From: Adiantum capillus-veneris
Taxonomy: Eukaryota; Streptophyta; Polypodiopsida; Polypodiales; Pteridaceae
Assembly: GCA_014529385.2 (NCBI GenBank)
Contig: CM043959.1
Coordinates: 12,648,809-12,712,808 of the forward strand
Direction of reading: 5' to 3'
Length of the DNA stretch: 64,000 nt
The notes below the pieces were generated by a model. The model searched no databases. It saw only the letters and a list, made by a program, of their open reading frames with translations, and was not told where the DNA came from. Both the position numbers and the translations under genes were made by a program. Positions 21,436 through 32,700 of the stretch are shown here, one piece after another (position 1 is the first letter of the stretch; each line of letters starts with the position of its first letter).

Positions 21436-22250
21436 AACCATTGCCCCGCACTCTGTAGAGCTCGGTACTCTCATCCCCATGGTCTAAGGTAGCCTCCACA
21501 AAATACGGAACAAGTCCTGCCTTTGTCTTTCGTTTCTTTGCTCGCTCCTCTGCCGCTTTAGAACTCTCTGGTTTATCCTCTGTCTCCTTCGATTCTTTTT
21601 TCCTCTCTCAAACTGTTGTATGAAAGAGAGCTCGAGATTCGAGAAGCATCTTTGTAGCCCAAAAAAGTATAAAACTTTACCGCTTGGCCACCATCCTTGA
21701 ACTTTATTGTCTCCTTTATCTTCTTTTCCAAGTTGTCGTACTGTGTAACTCGTTATAGTTAATTCTTCTTTTTCCATAAAGGGTACCAAAAGTGTGGGTA
21801 TCATTGTCAGAACTATCACAGGTGAACACAGTCCTTTCCGAGCTGCTAGAATAATGCTTTTTGTGCTTTCTAGATTTTATTTTCTTTGATTTGCTTTTTT
21901 TTCTTCGCTTCGACCGTCTTTTCTCATCCTCGATGGAAGTGGAACTAGAATTGGACAAAGAAGAAGAAGAATTGGGATCATCCTGATTCCTCCAAGTGAA
22001 CACATTTCTTTAATCCCCTTGCCGCCTCAAAAGAAATTTTTTTACCAAATAGCCAGCATAATGCTTTGACTTGCTTCCCTTCTGAGAGAGCTTTCTAGAT
22101 TTCATCAACTCACTGATTTTCATCTCAAGAGCTTCATCAAACTCTTCCATGGAATAAAGCTTCCACTTTTCTGCACTTCGCTTTGCCTTGGTCTTCATTG
22201 CTAGCTTGATCGGTGTTTTGATGACCTTCTGCCATCTCTACCTATTACCT
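21436..22250 (-). pseudogene. gag: Family A-like gag fragment, internally deleted
   Basis: Minus-strand frames at 22010-22198, 21716-22003 and 21484-21819. The N-terminal part (MKTKAKRSAEKWKLYSMEEF) precedes a Ser/Lys/Arg-rich stretch and FKDGG-AVKFYTF-like text, the start of the gag core. It then jumps to a tail reading KTKAGLVPYFVEATLD, which matches the end of element A gag (PTAGLVPDMVGD). The gag core and zinc knuckle are deleted. It abuts the family-B element at 22280. Confidence 0.6.
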
Positions 22251-22279
22251 CAGGAATCGAATGATTAGTCAATACTTCA

Positions 22280-22839
22280 CGTCACAAAATGATGACGTGG
22301 CACGCCCTTGCCGACGTGGCACTGTACGGACAGGTAGTGTATGGACTGCTGACGTGGACTATGCGGACAGGTTGTACGAATTTGTTGACGTGGCACTACA
22401 CAGACGCCTGTTTCTTGCATTGACCATGCTGACGTGGCAGCTGTACGGATTTTCGCAGAAAGCGCTGGTGCTTTTTGGCAATTCTGCAAGCCAGTAGCTT
22501 TTGGGAACCCATTGCTTTTGAGTTTAACTGCTTTTGGGGCTCTGCTTTTAGCACCCCTTGTATCAATAAATAAGTCCCAAGGGTCTCACTTCTCAGAGCA
22601 TCTGAACGCAGAGTCTGAGAGCGAGCACCCGCTGGAGTTGTACTTTGCTCAAAGGTTAATATAAAAAGAAATACCGAAAGGGGCGCCAGTCTTTGGGGCC
22701 AAATCTCTTTTGGCACGGAACTACGCCGGGCCGTGTCGGCTCTCTCTCTCTCTTTATCTCTACAATAGTTCAATGATTATGAAGTTTTTGTTCGTATGTT
22801 GCTATCGATTTCTAGCTTGGACTGTCCAAGCCTGTTACA
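22280..22839 (+). repeat. 5' LTR of B1
   Basis: 560 bp, ending GCCTGTTACA. The first base appears mutated (CGTCAC for TGTCAC). It carries the shared core block at 22660-22700 and a short CT run before the end. Repeats with TACGGACAGGT and GACGTGGC lie in its first 200 bp. Confidence 0.88.
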
Positions 22840-22840
22840 G

Positions 22841-22852
22841 TGGTATCAGAGC
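22841..22852 (+). other. Primer-binding site of B1
   Basis: TGGTATCAGAGC one base after the LTR is a perfect tRNA-iMet type primer site. Confidence 0.93.
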
Positions 22853-23383
22853 TCAGAAAGATTCTTCTTCCACGGAGGATCCGATCCTTTTTGAAGCACA
22901 CGCAAGTTTTCTTTGTGAAAGATCTTTATGAAAGAATCTTGGTGCCCCGATCCCGGACTTATTAGCGACTCCCACCCTTCGTACATCACGCATCGGGCGC
23001 GCTCCCGTCTTCATCGCTCTGTCTTACACGGCATAAAGCCATAAAGAATCCCAGATTACACATGGGTTCTCGTGGAGAATCTGACAGATATAACACCTCT
23101 CAATGGGAAGGCAAAGAAAAGTTGAAAATCTGGAATGGGAACTGAAGAAAAGAATGAAGATTTGGGCAAATTTTTCGGCAGAAAAGTTTACCAGAACAGA
23201 GTACAAATGTTGACTGTAGATTGGCATATGTGTGAACAGATTGATTAAGTAATCCAGGGACCCAAGATTGGCGAAACACCTGAAGAATTACCTAAGACAA
23301 GATTCTTTTGAAGTAGATTTTTGAAACAAAGTCTAGCAGGCATGGAAGGCCATCTAACCGTTTAAAGGAGGAGAGCTCGTCCT

Positions 23384-24124
23384 CTTTTGACAATGACCAG
23401 ATCAACAAGAAAACCAAGGAGGTCAAGGAAGGGAGTCAAGTCGTCAGGTTTCAGACGTTTCCAAGCTACCAGGACACCCATCAAGCCCTTGAGTTTGTAC
23501 AACAGTTTGACGTCGCCTTCTCTGGAGAGCGGTTCTCAGAACATTCCAGGAAGCGAAAGGCGGCATCTTACTTGAAAGGAACGGTGCAGGCATGGTGATC
23601 TACTTTGTTGTTACGTAGAGAAACGCAATGCCACGTGGTTTTTTTTTTTTAAATTCACGTCAACTTGGATATTAGATGAATATGCAAGAGATGTCATCAC
23701 GACTTGGCATCACTTGAAAATGACTGAGAAGATACATTGGATGACTACTGTCAGAGGTTTTGAGATACTTGTTTGCCAGTGTCTTCATTTCGGAAGATTA
23801 CTTCGAAAGACCGAATTGAGCGGTTTTGTTGTGGTTTGCTAAAGAGATTCAAGACTATCCTTTGAACCAGAAGTCTAACTCCATTCGAAGACTTATGGGA
23901 CATGACTAAGCAACGATTTGAAATGCATGCCGGCTCATTGACTTATGCGACGAACAAGATAGTATCCACCTCAAAAAGGCAAGAGTTTGCCAACGAAGAG
24001 AATGAATCAAGGGAACCGGATGACAGCTCATCACCGAATTCTAAAGAATCAGAGGGTTCCGACAAACTAAGGGAACCAAATGCAAGTTCATCAAAGGATT
24101 CCAAAGAACAAGAAATCAGATGAT
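23384..24124 (+). pseudogene. gag: Gag of B1 (frameshifted)
   Basis: The frame near 23405 reads VVRFQTFPSYQDTHQALEFV and SYLKGTVQAW, the gag core. It is then broken by an A/T-rich insertion (a T run at 23639-23650). Further pieces include DRIERFCCGLLKRF and, at 23902-24124, the gag end DMTKQRFEMHAGSLTYATN, followed by a Ser/Glu-rich linker. No zinc knuckle or protease remains before the jump to integrase sequence at about 24260. Confidence 0.8.
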
Positions 24125-24259
24125 AGTGCGTTTTAGGGTTCCGATGATTGACATTGACGTGCCAATGGACAGGGGAAGCAAAAGACGGTACCCGCAAGTC
24201 CCAGGGCACAAGGAAATAAAGGAAAAAGGGAATCAGCTGGTAGATCAGAACATTCCCCA

Positions 24260-24887
24260 GACCTAGAATAAGATTTTTGAAGTAGGTCAGTATGATCTAG
24301 TTCTGAATATTGCTTTTGCCAAGGTCCGCGAGGCTTTAGAGAAGTCTCAAGTACGACATAAGAAGGCAGCAGATCGACATCGACGAGACTTGAAACTAAA
24401 GAAAGACGATTGGGTGCTCTTTCATTTTGAAATGGCACACCTAAGGAAACGAAAGGGAAAGGAGCTGCTTTTTCCAAAGCTAAGCATGAGGTATTATGGC
24501 CCTTTCCAGATTAAAGAAAAGATAAATGATGTCTGCTTTCGACTCAAGCTGCCCGATACTTGGAAGATTCACAATGCATTCCATGTGAATCTCTTGAAAC
24601 CTTTTAAAGGTGAGGTGTCAGTTGATGGGGAGCCAAATGAACAACCCAAAGTGAAAGAGAGCGAGGAGATACTCATTCCTGAACAGATTTTGGCACACAA
24701 GGAAAGAAAAGCGAAAGGTAAAGTGATTCGGCCGTTCTTAGTTAAATTCAAGAACTATCCGGCATTAGATGCGAAGTGGATGGAGGAGGAGGACCTAGCA
24801 AATACTCCTCAAATTTTGGAACTTTACCTTGAAGCATTCGGTTTAGTTATGTCTACTCCAAGAGATCCAGCAGATCAGCAAGGTTGA
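24260..24887 (+). CDS. Integrase C-terminus and chromodomain of B1
   Basis: An open segment (165 residues from an ATG at 24390, extendable upstream to about 24260). It has [35 protein letters not shown] and [13 protein letters not shown], followed by a chromodomain ([20 protein letters not shown]). No catalytic core precedes it; it directly follows gag sequence. If translated, the product would be a stand-alone chromodomain protein. That it is expressed is not shown. Confidence 0.85.
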
Positions 24888-25433
24888 ATCTAGTACAGAG
24901 GGATTTCACAAGAGGGGAGTCACTCCACTCCTTTGTCACAGATTACCTGGATTGAATAGAGTCACTAATATCCCTTTGGGTTTCAGGGATACTGTTGGGC
25001 TGACATTATTCTGCTGTATAACTTCATGAAATGGAATTCCCGAAATTGAACATGAATGATTTGTACTCTCTCATCTCACTTGTTTGAGTGCAGGAGCTGA
25101 AAGACGAAATGACTGCAGCATTTCGGTCTCATAAATCTCTATAGACATAATCCGGCATCAGTGAGGTCCGAGATGGATCTAGATGCGGTTACTAAATACG
25201 TTGCTAGAAGTCATGGTCTAAGATTTGGAATGAATTTCTTTGTGATTGATTTGTCATGTGATGTCCTGTGATGTCATGTGCAATGATGTGATTGTCGTCT
25301 TCGTACAAGTGTTAGATGTGTTGTATCTAGTGTGTCGGTACTTAGAGTCAATGTATGTTGAAATATTTTATGGCCTCTGTCTGTTTTGCAGGCGTAATCG
25401 AGGGCAATTACCATTCTTTCAAGAGGGGGGTAT

Positions 25434-25976
25434 GTCACAAAATGATGACATGGCACGACCTTGCTGATGTGGCACTGTACGGAGAGGTAGTGTATAGACT
25501 GCTGACGTGGACTGTACGGACAGGTTGTACGGATCTGTTGGCGTGGCACTGTACGGACATCCGCTTTTTGCATTGACCATGCTAACGTGGCAGCTGTACG
25601 GATTTCCGCAGAAAGCGCTAGTGCTTTTTGGCACCTCTGAAAGTCAGTAGCTTTTGAGAACCCATTGCTTTTGAATTTAACTGCTTTTGAGGCTCTGCTT
25701 TTAGCACCCCTTGTATCAATAAATAAGTCCCAAGGGTCTCACTTCTCAGAGCATCTGGACGCAGAGTCTGAGAGCGAGCACCCGCGGGAGTTGTATTTAG
25801 CTCAAAGATTAATATAAAAAGAAATACCGAAAGGGGCGCCAGTCTTTGGGGCCAATCTCTATTGGCACTACGTTGGGCCGTGTCGACTCTCTATCTGTAC
25901 AAAAGTTCAGTGATTATAAAGTTTCTGTTTGTGTGTTGCTATCGATTTCTCGCTTGAAGTGTCTAAGCCTGTTACA
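25434..25976 (+). repeat. 3' LTR of B1
   Basis: 543 bp, starting TGTCACAAAATGATGACATG and ending GCCTGTTACA. It aligns with the 5' LTR throughout. The non-coding stretch between the chromodomain stop (24887) and this LTR matches the equivalent stretch of B2 (27605-28230, minus). Confidence 0.9.
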
Positions 25977-26356
25977 TCACATACTTCGGATCCTTGGAGC
26001 ATTTGACAAGTCACCTTGCAAACTTGTATGCCTAACGTTGTCGCTTGTATTCTGATCTCTCAAGATCCTCTATCGAAGGCCTGCCATGGTCCTCTCCTGA
26101 CTCATCAGATAAAGGCTTGCCCTCGTTATAGTCTCCGTTGGTCCTCTCCGTCTCCACACTGGGATGTGATTGCTCTTCATCCTCCCGCAAAATGGTAGTA
26201 GGTGGGATGTGTTCTTCTCTGTCGGATTCACAGTTGGAACCCATGTGTACTGCAACAAATTGGATCGGATCCTCCGTAGCCCAGGAGCTTTGATACCACT
26301 TGGACCGAGAAATCAATAGCAACACACAAACAAAAACTACAACAAACTCGAACCGA

Positions 26357-26403
<47 letters not shown>

Positions 26404-26925
26404 AGAGTCGATATGGAGCGGCGCATTTCCACTCCAGATGCACTGGACCCAAACTCTAGCGTCCCTTTCAGTACTTCTTTCTTTATTAATAATCACATGT
26501 TACAACCGCCAAAAGGGATAAGCTCTGCAATTTGCAACCATGCGATGATTTGCCAAACAAACACTCACTCTCAAGGCACTTTTACAGGTACAAGAGGGCC
26601 CCTCAACTGGGCACCCCCAAAAGCAGGAGAACTGCTAAAAACTTTTTATTTTCTGAGAGAGATCCTTCTATTAGTTCATGAAACTGTCCATATGGCTACA
26701 ACCACCTCTGCTAGAGAGGGCTACAACAATCATAAGGGGAGACTCTCCCAATGAAAAACAGCATATGTACAATGAGGCTAAATCAAGAGATGGGAGGAGG
26801 GAAAAGCCACATAGGTGGACGGTAGTGTCATCTAAGCCCACCCTGGACCATGGTGAAGAAAGGCTCAGGGCGCCAGAGTCGAAGGAAAGCCTCTCTACGC
26901 TCCCACATGCGATCAGAGCTGCCCT
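25977..26925 (-). mobile_element. 5' fragment of another family-B-like element (C)
   Basis: On the minus strand an LTR (about 26297-26925) is followed by a primer site TGGTATCAAAGC (26284-26296) and a leader/gag start MGSNCESDREEHIPP (to about 26030). The LTR has lost about 17 bp at its end compared with B1. The start of the LTR could not be fixed, because it abuts the B2 LTR at 26926. The rest of the element is missing; B1 ends at 25976. Confidence 0.65.
26346..26402. repeat. (AG)n microsatellite in element C LTR
   Basis: About 57 bp of AG repeats at the same place in the LTR where other family-B LTRs carry a short CT/AG run. Confidence 0.95.
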
Positions 26926-27604
26926 TGTAACAGACTTGGACACTCCAAGTCAAGTATCTACCACGACAGCACCAAATAACCACCTCAAAACAGTTCACAG
27001 TTCACAATTTTATTCGACACTGGCCCGGCGGAGTTCCGTGCCTAGAGATATTGGCCCCAAAGACTGGGGGCCCTTTCGGTATTTCTTTTTGTATTGAGCT
27101 GAGTTCAAGGTACAAGAGTGCGGGCAGGCGCTCACACTCACACTCTGCGTCCAGATGCTCTGAGTTGTGAGAGGCCTGTTCACATATTTAAAGTTACAAG
27201 GGATGCCAAAAGTAGAGCCCCAAAAGCTGAAAATCAAAAGCTTTCCCATAAAGCAAAGGCTCTTTCTCTCTCTTGCTTATGAAAATAAAGCAAGTGCCAA
27301 AAAGCCATATTTAGCTTTTAAAAATAAAGCCAAAAAAGCCTCTCTCTCTCTTTCTCCCAACTTGCGTGGAAAAAGCAAGTCCAGCTGTTGCCGCAAATCA
27401 CAGAGGTCCGTACAGCCTTCCACGTGGCAGCCTTTCCGTGTTTTACGCTGCAGCCAGCCAGTCAGCATTTCAGGGTTAGGGTTTCAACAGAATTAGGGTT
27501 TCTGATTTTAGGGTTAGGGTTTCAAAAGAATTAGGGTTTTTTATTTTAAAGTTAGGGTTTCAGCAGAATTAGGGTTCTGGCAGCCACATCATCACTTTGT
27601 GACC
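26926..27604 (-). repeat. 3' LTR of B2
   Basis: 679 bp; on the plus strand it starts TGTAACAGACTTGGACACTC and ends ATCACTTTGTGACC. It contains the shared core block (27053-27095) and teloboxes (AGGGTTAGGGTTTC) at 27470-27585. The stretch before it on the element strand holds the polypurine tract CTTTCAAGAGGGGAGTA. Confidence 0.85.
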
Positions 27605-28237
27605 TACTCCCCTCTTGAAAGCATTGTAATCACCCTCGATTACGCCTGCAAAACAGACAGAGGCCATAAACCGTCTTAGCAGACACTGATTGTTAGTACC
27701 TGCGTACTAGGAGCACACATCTAGCACATGTACCAATCGACAGTCACATCACACGACATCACAGGACATCACATGACATTCAACATTCATTCGGATCTTA
27801 GACCATGATTTATCGGTAATGTAGCTAGCAATAGCATCTAGATCCAGTCGAGACCTTATCGATGCCCGATTGACTAACCCCTATTGCAACCATGTCTATT
27901 CGAGATTAATTAGACCAAAATGCTGCAGTCATTTCGCCTATCAGTTCCTGCACTTAAAAACAAGTCAAGAACAAATCAGTTTCATATTCCGGAATTTCAT
28001 TTCATAAAGTCATCGAGCAGAATACTATCAACTCTCAGTACCCTGAAGCTCAAAGAGACATCAGTGACTCTAGTATTCAAAAATCAAGGCATCTGTTGAG
28101 AAAGGAGCGGAGTAACTCCCCTCTTGTGCATCCCACTACACCAGATCTCCGGCCAAGCTGAATTCTGGGTTCCATTTGGATAGACTATGATAAATCAAAA
28201 GCTTCGAGGTAAAGTTTCACAATCTGAGGAGTATCTG

Positions 28238-29147
28238 CTAGGTCCTCCTCCTCCATCCACTTCGCATCCAATGCAGGATAGTTCTTGAACTTAACCAAGA
28301 ACCGCCTTCGAACTTAACCTTTATTCTTTGTGTCTTATGTGCCAAAATCTGTTGAGGAACAAGGATCTCCTCGTTTTCTTCCACTTCGGGTTGCTCATCA
28401 GGCTCCCCATCTTCAGGCACATCACCCTTAAAAGGTTTCAAGAGGCTCACATGAAATGCATTGTAAAACCTCCAAGTGTCGGGCAGTTTCAATAAGAAGG
28501 AGACAATCATTGATCTTTTCAGAGATCTAGAAAGATCCGTAGTATCTCATACTAAGCTTTGGAAAAAACCTCTCCTTTCCCTTCTTCTTTCTGAGGCGTG
28601 CCTTCTCAAAGCGTAAGAGCACCCAATCATCCTCCTTCAATTTCAAATCTCATTCTAAGCTTTGGAAAAAACCTCTCCTTTCCCTTCTTCTTTCTGAGGC
28701 GTGCCTTCAAAGCGTAAGAGCACCCAATCATCCTCCTTCAATTTCAAATCGTGACGATGGCGATCCGCTGCCTTTTTCTGTCCTTCTTGAGATTTCTGTA
28801 AAGCCTCGCGGACTTTGGCAAAAGCCGTATCTAAATCGTGTGTATCTCATACTAAGCTTTGGAAAAAACCTCTCCTTTCCCTTCTTCTTTCTGAGGCGTG
28901 CCTTCTCAAAGCGTAAGAGCACCCAATCATCCTCCTTCAATTTCAAATCGTGACGATGGCGATCCGCTGCCTTTTTCTGTCCTTCTTGAGATTTCTGTAA
29001 AGCCTCGCGGACTTTGGCAAAAGCCGTATCTAAATCGTGTGTGTACTCATCCGCTTCAAAAATCTTATCTTTCGTGCTTAAGAAGGGTGGAACCTTCGCA
29101 GCACCTTCAACAATCTCAAATGGCGGTCCTTGAGTCTCGTGTAACAA
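28238..29147 (-). pseudogene. pol: Integrase C-terminus and chromodomain of B2, with local duplications
   Basis: Minus-strand frames at 28728-29147 (starting TQGPPFEIVEGAAKVPPF) and 28238-28510 (LKLPDTWRFYNAFHVSLLKP and a disrupted chromodomain). Between them one segment, with CTCCTTTCCCTTCTTCTTTC, is present three times (about 28540-28649, 28650-28842 and 28843-29045). This repeats the codons for [16 protein letters not shown] and breaks the frame. The integrase catalytic core is missing upstream. Confidence 0.85.
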
Positions 29148-29694
29148 ACTGCTGACGTGTCAAAGCCTAAAGAATGGAGCCAACTTGCAGATGCCGGCCG
29201 AGGGGCCTAAACCCTAAGAAGAACAAGTAACAGAAGAAGTCCGCCCAACTTATGGGGACCCCGTCCGATGGGGCCCCAAGTGACAAAGGATTAAAATGAA
29301 GCAGGACCCGCACACACGCAAAAACTGATGACGTTGCAGATATCCGAAAATTGAACTGGCATGATGACGTGGCATGCTGTACAGATTTCTGCGTTTTGCA
29401 CTAGCTGATGACGTGGCAGGCTGTACGGATTTCTGTGATTTACGTTGGTAGCTTTTGAGCATTGCTTTTGGACCGGAAGCTTTTGAGTTTTAAAGGCTTT
29501 TTACTGTAAACTGCTTTTGGGGTCTAGGGCCTTTAAATATGAGGTTAGGGCTCATTCTTTGGTATGCTTCCTAAAGAAGGTGCAAAGTCTCGAGTACCGG
29601 CTTGTACTGTGTTGATGCAATATAAAGAAATACCGAAAGGGCCAAGGTTTGGGGCCAATACTCTCTTGGGTGGAATTCCGCCACTCCGTGTCGC

Positions 29695-29785
<91 letters not shown>

Positions 29786-29854
29786 GTTATTGAAGTGCTA
29801 AAAGTTTATTCAGTCTGTTCTTTTCTATTGGCACGTGGTGCCCGTCCTGTGACA
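29140..29854 (+). repeat. Solo LTR, TSD TCTCG
   Basis: 715 bp, starting TGTAACAAACTGCTGACGTG and ending CCGTCCTGTGACA. It is bracketed by TCTCG at 29135-29139 and 29855-29859. It is related to the LTRs at 4483-5290 and 6989-7835 but lacks most of the telobox tract, and carries the core block at 29621-29656. A solo LTR with a perfect duplication shows recombination between the two LTRs of a former full element. Confidence 0.93.
29697..29780. repeat. (CT)n microsatellite in solo LTR
   Basis: About 84 bp of uninterrupted CT repeats. The homologous position in the LTR at 6989-7835 has only about 10 bp, so the run has expanded here. Confidence 0.95.
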
Positions 29855-29859
29855 TCTCG

Positions 29860-30577
29860 GCCAAAAGAAGTATCTCTCCACACCTTTCAAGGTGGAAGCA
29901 ATGCCACGGTGACCCGTAAAAGGTGGACACTGGCATTCATTAAAACCTTTTCCCTTAACAGCTGTGTAACCCACAACATAATTTTCTTCATCAAGTAGCC
30001 ATCCCGAATGGAATATCCCGCTAATATCTCTCCATTCCGTACCCGAGTGAAAATATCTGCAAAATCTGTATTTGTGGCATACTGATCGACCATATCCTCG
30101 AAGCTCTTATGATGTATCGAGGAAATAGCAAGAACCAACGGCTTCCGAGACCTTTTCTTTGCCACCAAGTTCTTATGTCCCTGTACATGGACAATCTGGA
30201 AGTGAAACTATGACAAGATGTTCGCCCACCGCATCTGCTTTTTCAATAGCTGCTTCTGTGACAAGAAGTAGCGTAAACTCTGGTGATCTGTAAAGACCGT
30301 AAAATCGGCTCCGGGTAGGTAATGTCGCCACTGAGTAAGAGCATGGATAACCGCCAAAAGCTTTCTCATAAATCTGTGCTGTCAATTCCGGCCTTGAGAA
30401 CAATCGGCTCTCGTAGGCAATGACATGGCCTTCTTGCATTAAGACCGCACCTAGACTACGACCACAAGCATCACAATATACTTCAATGACTTCTGCAAAT
30501 CCAGCAAAGTCAAAACTGGTCCTGTAGTCAACTTCTCTTTCAATGTCTGAAAGACAGTCACCTCTGTGGGTCCCCAC
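29860..30577 (-). pseudogene. pol: RNase H and integrase zinc-finger remains of B2
   Basis: The frame 30173-30577 has VYCDACGRSLGAVLMQEGHV and IAYESRLFSRPELTAQIYEK (RNase H), then a shift. 29887-30168 has SIHHKSFEDMVDQYATNTDF and IRDGYLMKKIMLWVTQLLRE, the start of the integrase. The zinc finger ends at YFFWPR next to the solo LTR. On the far side the sequence resumes after the catalytic core. A deletion of roughly the whole DDE core therefore preceded the LTR insertion. Confidence 0.85.
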
Positions 30578-31521
30578 GAGAAAGGGACTCCTTTCTGTGT
30601 CAAGATATGCAAAGGGGAAGCAACCTCTGCAAACTTTCTAATGAACCGCCGATAGTAAGAACATAAGCCCAAGAAGCTTCCAACTTCATAGACATTCTTC
30701 AAATCGGGCCAATCACGAATGGTCTCTATCTTGGCCGGGTCCATCTGCACTCCTGCTGGTGAGACGATGTGTCCCAAAAAGTGTATCTCCAGGTAGGAAA
30801 AATTCACTTTTCTTTGCATTAATCACCAACTTGTGATCTCGTAATGCCTGAAAGACCCGTAGCAGATGTTCTCTATGTTTTGTCTCATCCTTGGAGAAAA
30901 CAATGATGTCAAAGAAAGTGCCAACAAATAATTTGTACTCTCAAAAAATCATGTCCATCATTCAGTTAAATGTCGCTGGAGCATTGGTTAGGCCAAGAGG
31001 CATCACCAAAAACTCAGATAAACCAAAAGTCATCTGAAAAGCTGTCTTATAGACATCTCTCGGCACGATTCGGATCTGATGATGTCCGCTCTTTAAATCG
31101 ATCCTGCTGAAACAAGAGGATCCCTGTAGTCGGTCTAGAATATCATCGATCCTAGGAATCGGAAATCTGCTCTTTATGATGATTTTGTCGAGAGCTCTAT
31201 AGCGATGCACATTCTCCAAGATCCGTCTTTCTTCAAAACCAACAACACCAGAGAGTAATAAGGTGAAGTACTCGGCTGAATAAGATCTTTTTCCAGGAGG
31301 TCTTTCACTTGGTTCATAATCTCTTCATTTTGGGCTCGGCTCACACGGTAAGGTGGCCGGTTCGGTGGTATGCTTCCAGGTATCAGATCAATGGTATGAT
31401 CCTCAGGACGAGCTAGTGGCAACTCGCCTGGCAGGCCGTCAGAAAAGCAATCGGCATAAGTGTGGAGAAAATCTTGGCGTTCTTTTTCTAGGTCAAAACA
31501 TATTCGACCTTCAATCATCAT
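30578..31521 (-). pseudogene. pol: Reverse transcriptase of B2, active site damaged
   Basis: Motifs in order on the minus strand: [51 protein letters not shown], a frameshift near 31200, [43 protein letters not shown], then the catalytic segment reading FFDIIVFS where FFDD is expected. INAKKSEFFL and SYYRRFIRKFAEVASPL follow. Loss of the second catalytic Asp would abolish polymerase activity. Confidence 0.88.
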
Positions 31522-31590
31522 TCAGTTCTCTCCAGAAAAAGAGGAAAGAAGCTGAATTTCATCAAATACAATCTCTGTGCCCTTCATTTG

Positions 31591-31899
31591 TCAAAGTCGC
31601 TTTCTCAGCCCGAGAGTCAACCACAGCATTGTCGTATGGTACAAAGGGATTTCAAGGAGGACGTCACAACCTCCCAAGGGCATTACATAGAAGTCCTCGT
31701 GCCCTAAACACCCCTGACATTGCAAACGAAGTTTGCTAATGATCGATGTAATGGCATCATCCCGTCCGGGTGCCGCTAGAACTACCTCCGCCTGTGGCCT
31801 CAGCCTGTCGGGCTTAATCCCAAATCGAGCCGCCAATTCAAGTGAAAAGAAGTTGGCTGGTTCGGGTCCCACGCAATGTGGTACTAGTTCTGTTTTCAT
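31591..31899 (-). pseudogene. pol: Protease region of B2
   Basis: The gypsy protease segment with FFSLELAARFGIKPDRL, HEDFYVMPLGGCDVLLEIPL and YHTTMLWLTL. The active-site DSGA motif is not recognisable at its N-terminal edge. It overlaps the gag end by a few bases in a different frame. Confidence 0.75.
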
Positions 31900-32690
31900 C
31901 TACCTTTTCTGCCACATGCCTCTGCTACTCTAGAACTCTCTGGCTTGTTTGTAGGCTGTTCTTGCTGTGCCTTTTTGGGGCACTTTGCGGAGATGTGCCC
32001 ATGTTCCCCACATCCAAAACACTTCCCCTCTTTGAGATAGATAACCCTTTCTCTAAGAGTCTGTCGGGGACGTCTATCATTCTTTTCTTTGTTCTGGGAA
32101 CTCTTTCTCTTTCTACTCTCATTGTGAAAGATCTGTTGCGTTCTCTGAGTCAAGATCTCATCCGTGGGGTAAGTCAAACTTCCCGACTGTATCGCAAAAA
32201 CCCCGTTTCACATGACCCATCAATTCTTCAAAAGAATGCAACTTCTGTTCCGAGCTGTAGTGTCGGAACTCTGTAGGAAGTCCACAACAAAACCGCTCAA
32301 TCTGTTCCTTAAACAAGACCTTCGTAAATGAAGAGGCTGGTAGAAAAGAGTTCCAAAATCTCTCGCAATAAGCGTCCAAAGAATCTCCCTTGGTCATCCG
32401 AAGATAATTCCAAGCAGTTCGTATATCTCTTTCGTACTCCCGAGTCAGCCAAGAAGAAATAAAAAACCTTTCAACCATTTAACCGAAGCTTCCTTTCTCA
32501 ATAGAAGAGTGAACCACCATGTTCGAGCATCTCGGAAAGGATTCAAATCGAGTGTCCACCTTCTTTAAATTCTTTTACTTTCTTGCTTTTATCTTCGAGG
32601 AAGTCATATTGGTTGGCTTTATAAAAATGTTTCTTTGCATAAAACATGTGATCGTCAGAGTCCGAAGTATCTGAAGATGAGTCCTCGGTA
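31896..32690 (-). pseudogene. gag: Gag of B2
   Basis: The frame 32158-32478 gives the gag core (YLRMTKGDSLDAYCERFW, EQIERFCCGLPTEF). The frame 31896-32177 gives a basic linker and a zinc knuckle CFGCGEHGHISAKCPKK. Upstream, to 32690, an acidic Ser/Asp-rich piece and DFLEDKSKKVKEFK-like text lead into the core. The leader is split by the family-A solo LTR. Confidence 0.85.
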
Positions 32691-32700
32691 GAATTGTCAG

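Larger units (their letters stand above)
22280..25976 (+). mobile_element. Family-B gypsy element B1, internally deleted
   Basis: Two LTRs (22280-22839 and 25434-25976), a TGGTATCAGAGC primer site at 22841 and a polypurine tract (CAAGAGGGGGG) at 25421-25431. The interior keeps gag and the integrase C-terminus with chromodomain. Protease, reverse transcriptase, RNase H and the integrase core are absent. Flanks show only a weak possible duplication (TTCAC left, TCACA right). It cannot move without help. Confidence 0.88.

Noticed and set aside
22841-22852. A tRNA-Met gene.
   Set aside because: Only the 12-base primer-site complement is present, directly after an LTR; no cloverleaf sequence surrounds it. 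The same holds at 6979, 12603, 26284, 34968, 48967 and 57521.
29697-29780. Long Ser-Leu coding frame from the CT run (and similar Arg-Glu or Ser-Leu frames at 26346-26402, 35697-35744, 36948-36987, 49556-49616).
   Set aside because: These open frames are by-products of dinucleotide repeats that lack stops; no start context or family supports them.
31353-31739. Plus-strand 128-residue frame.
   Set aside because: Antisense to the protease and reverse transcriptase of B2, with no motif of its own.
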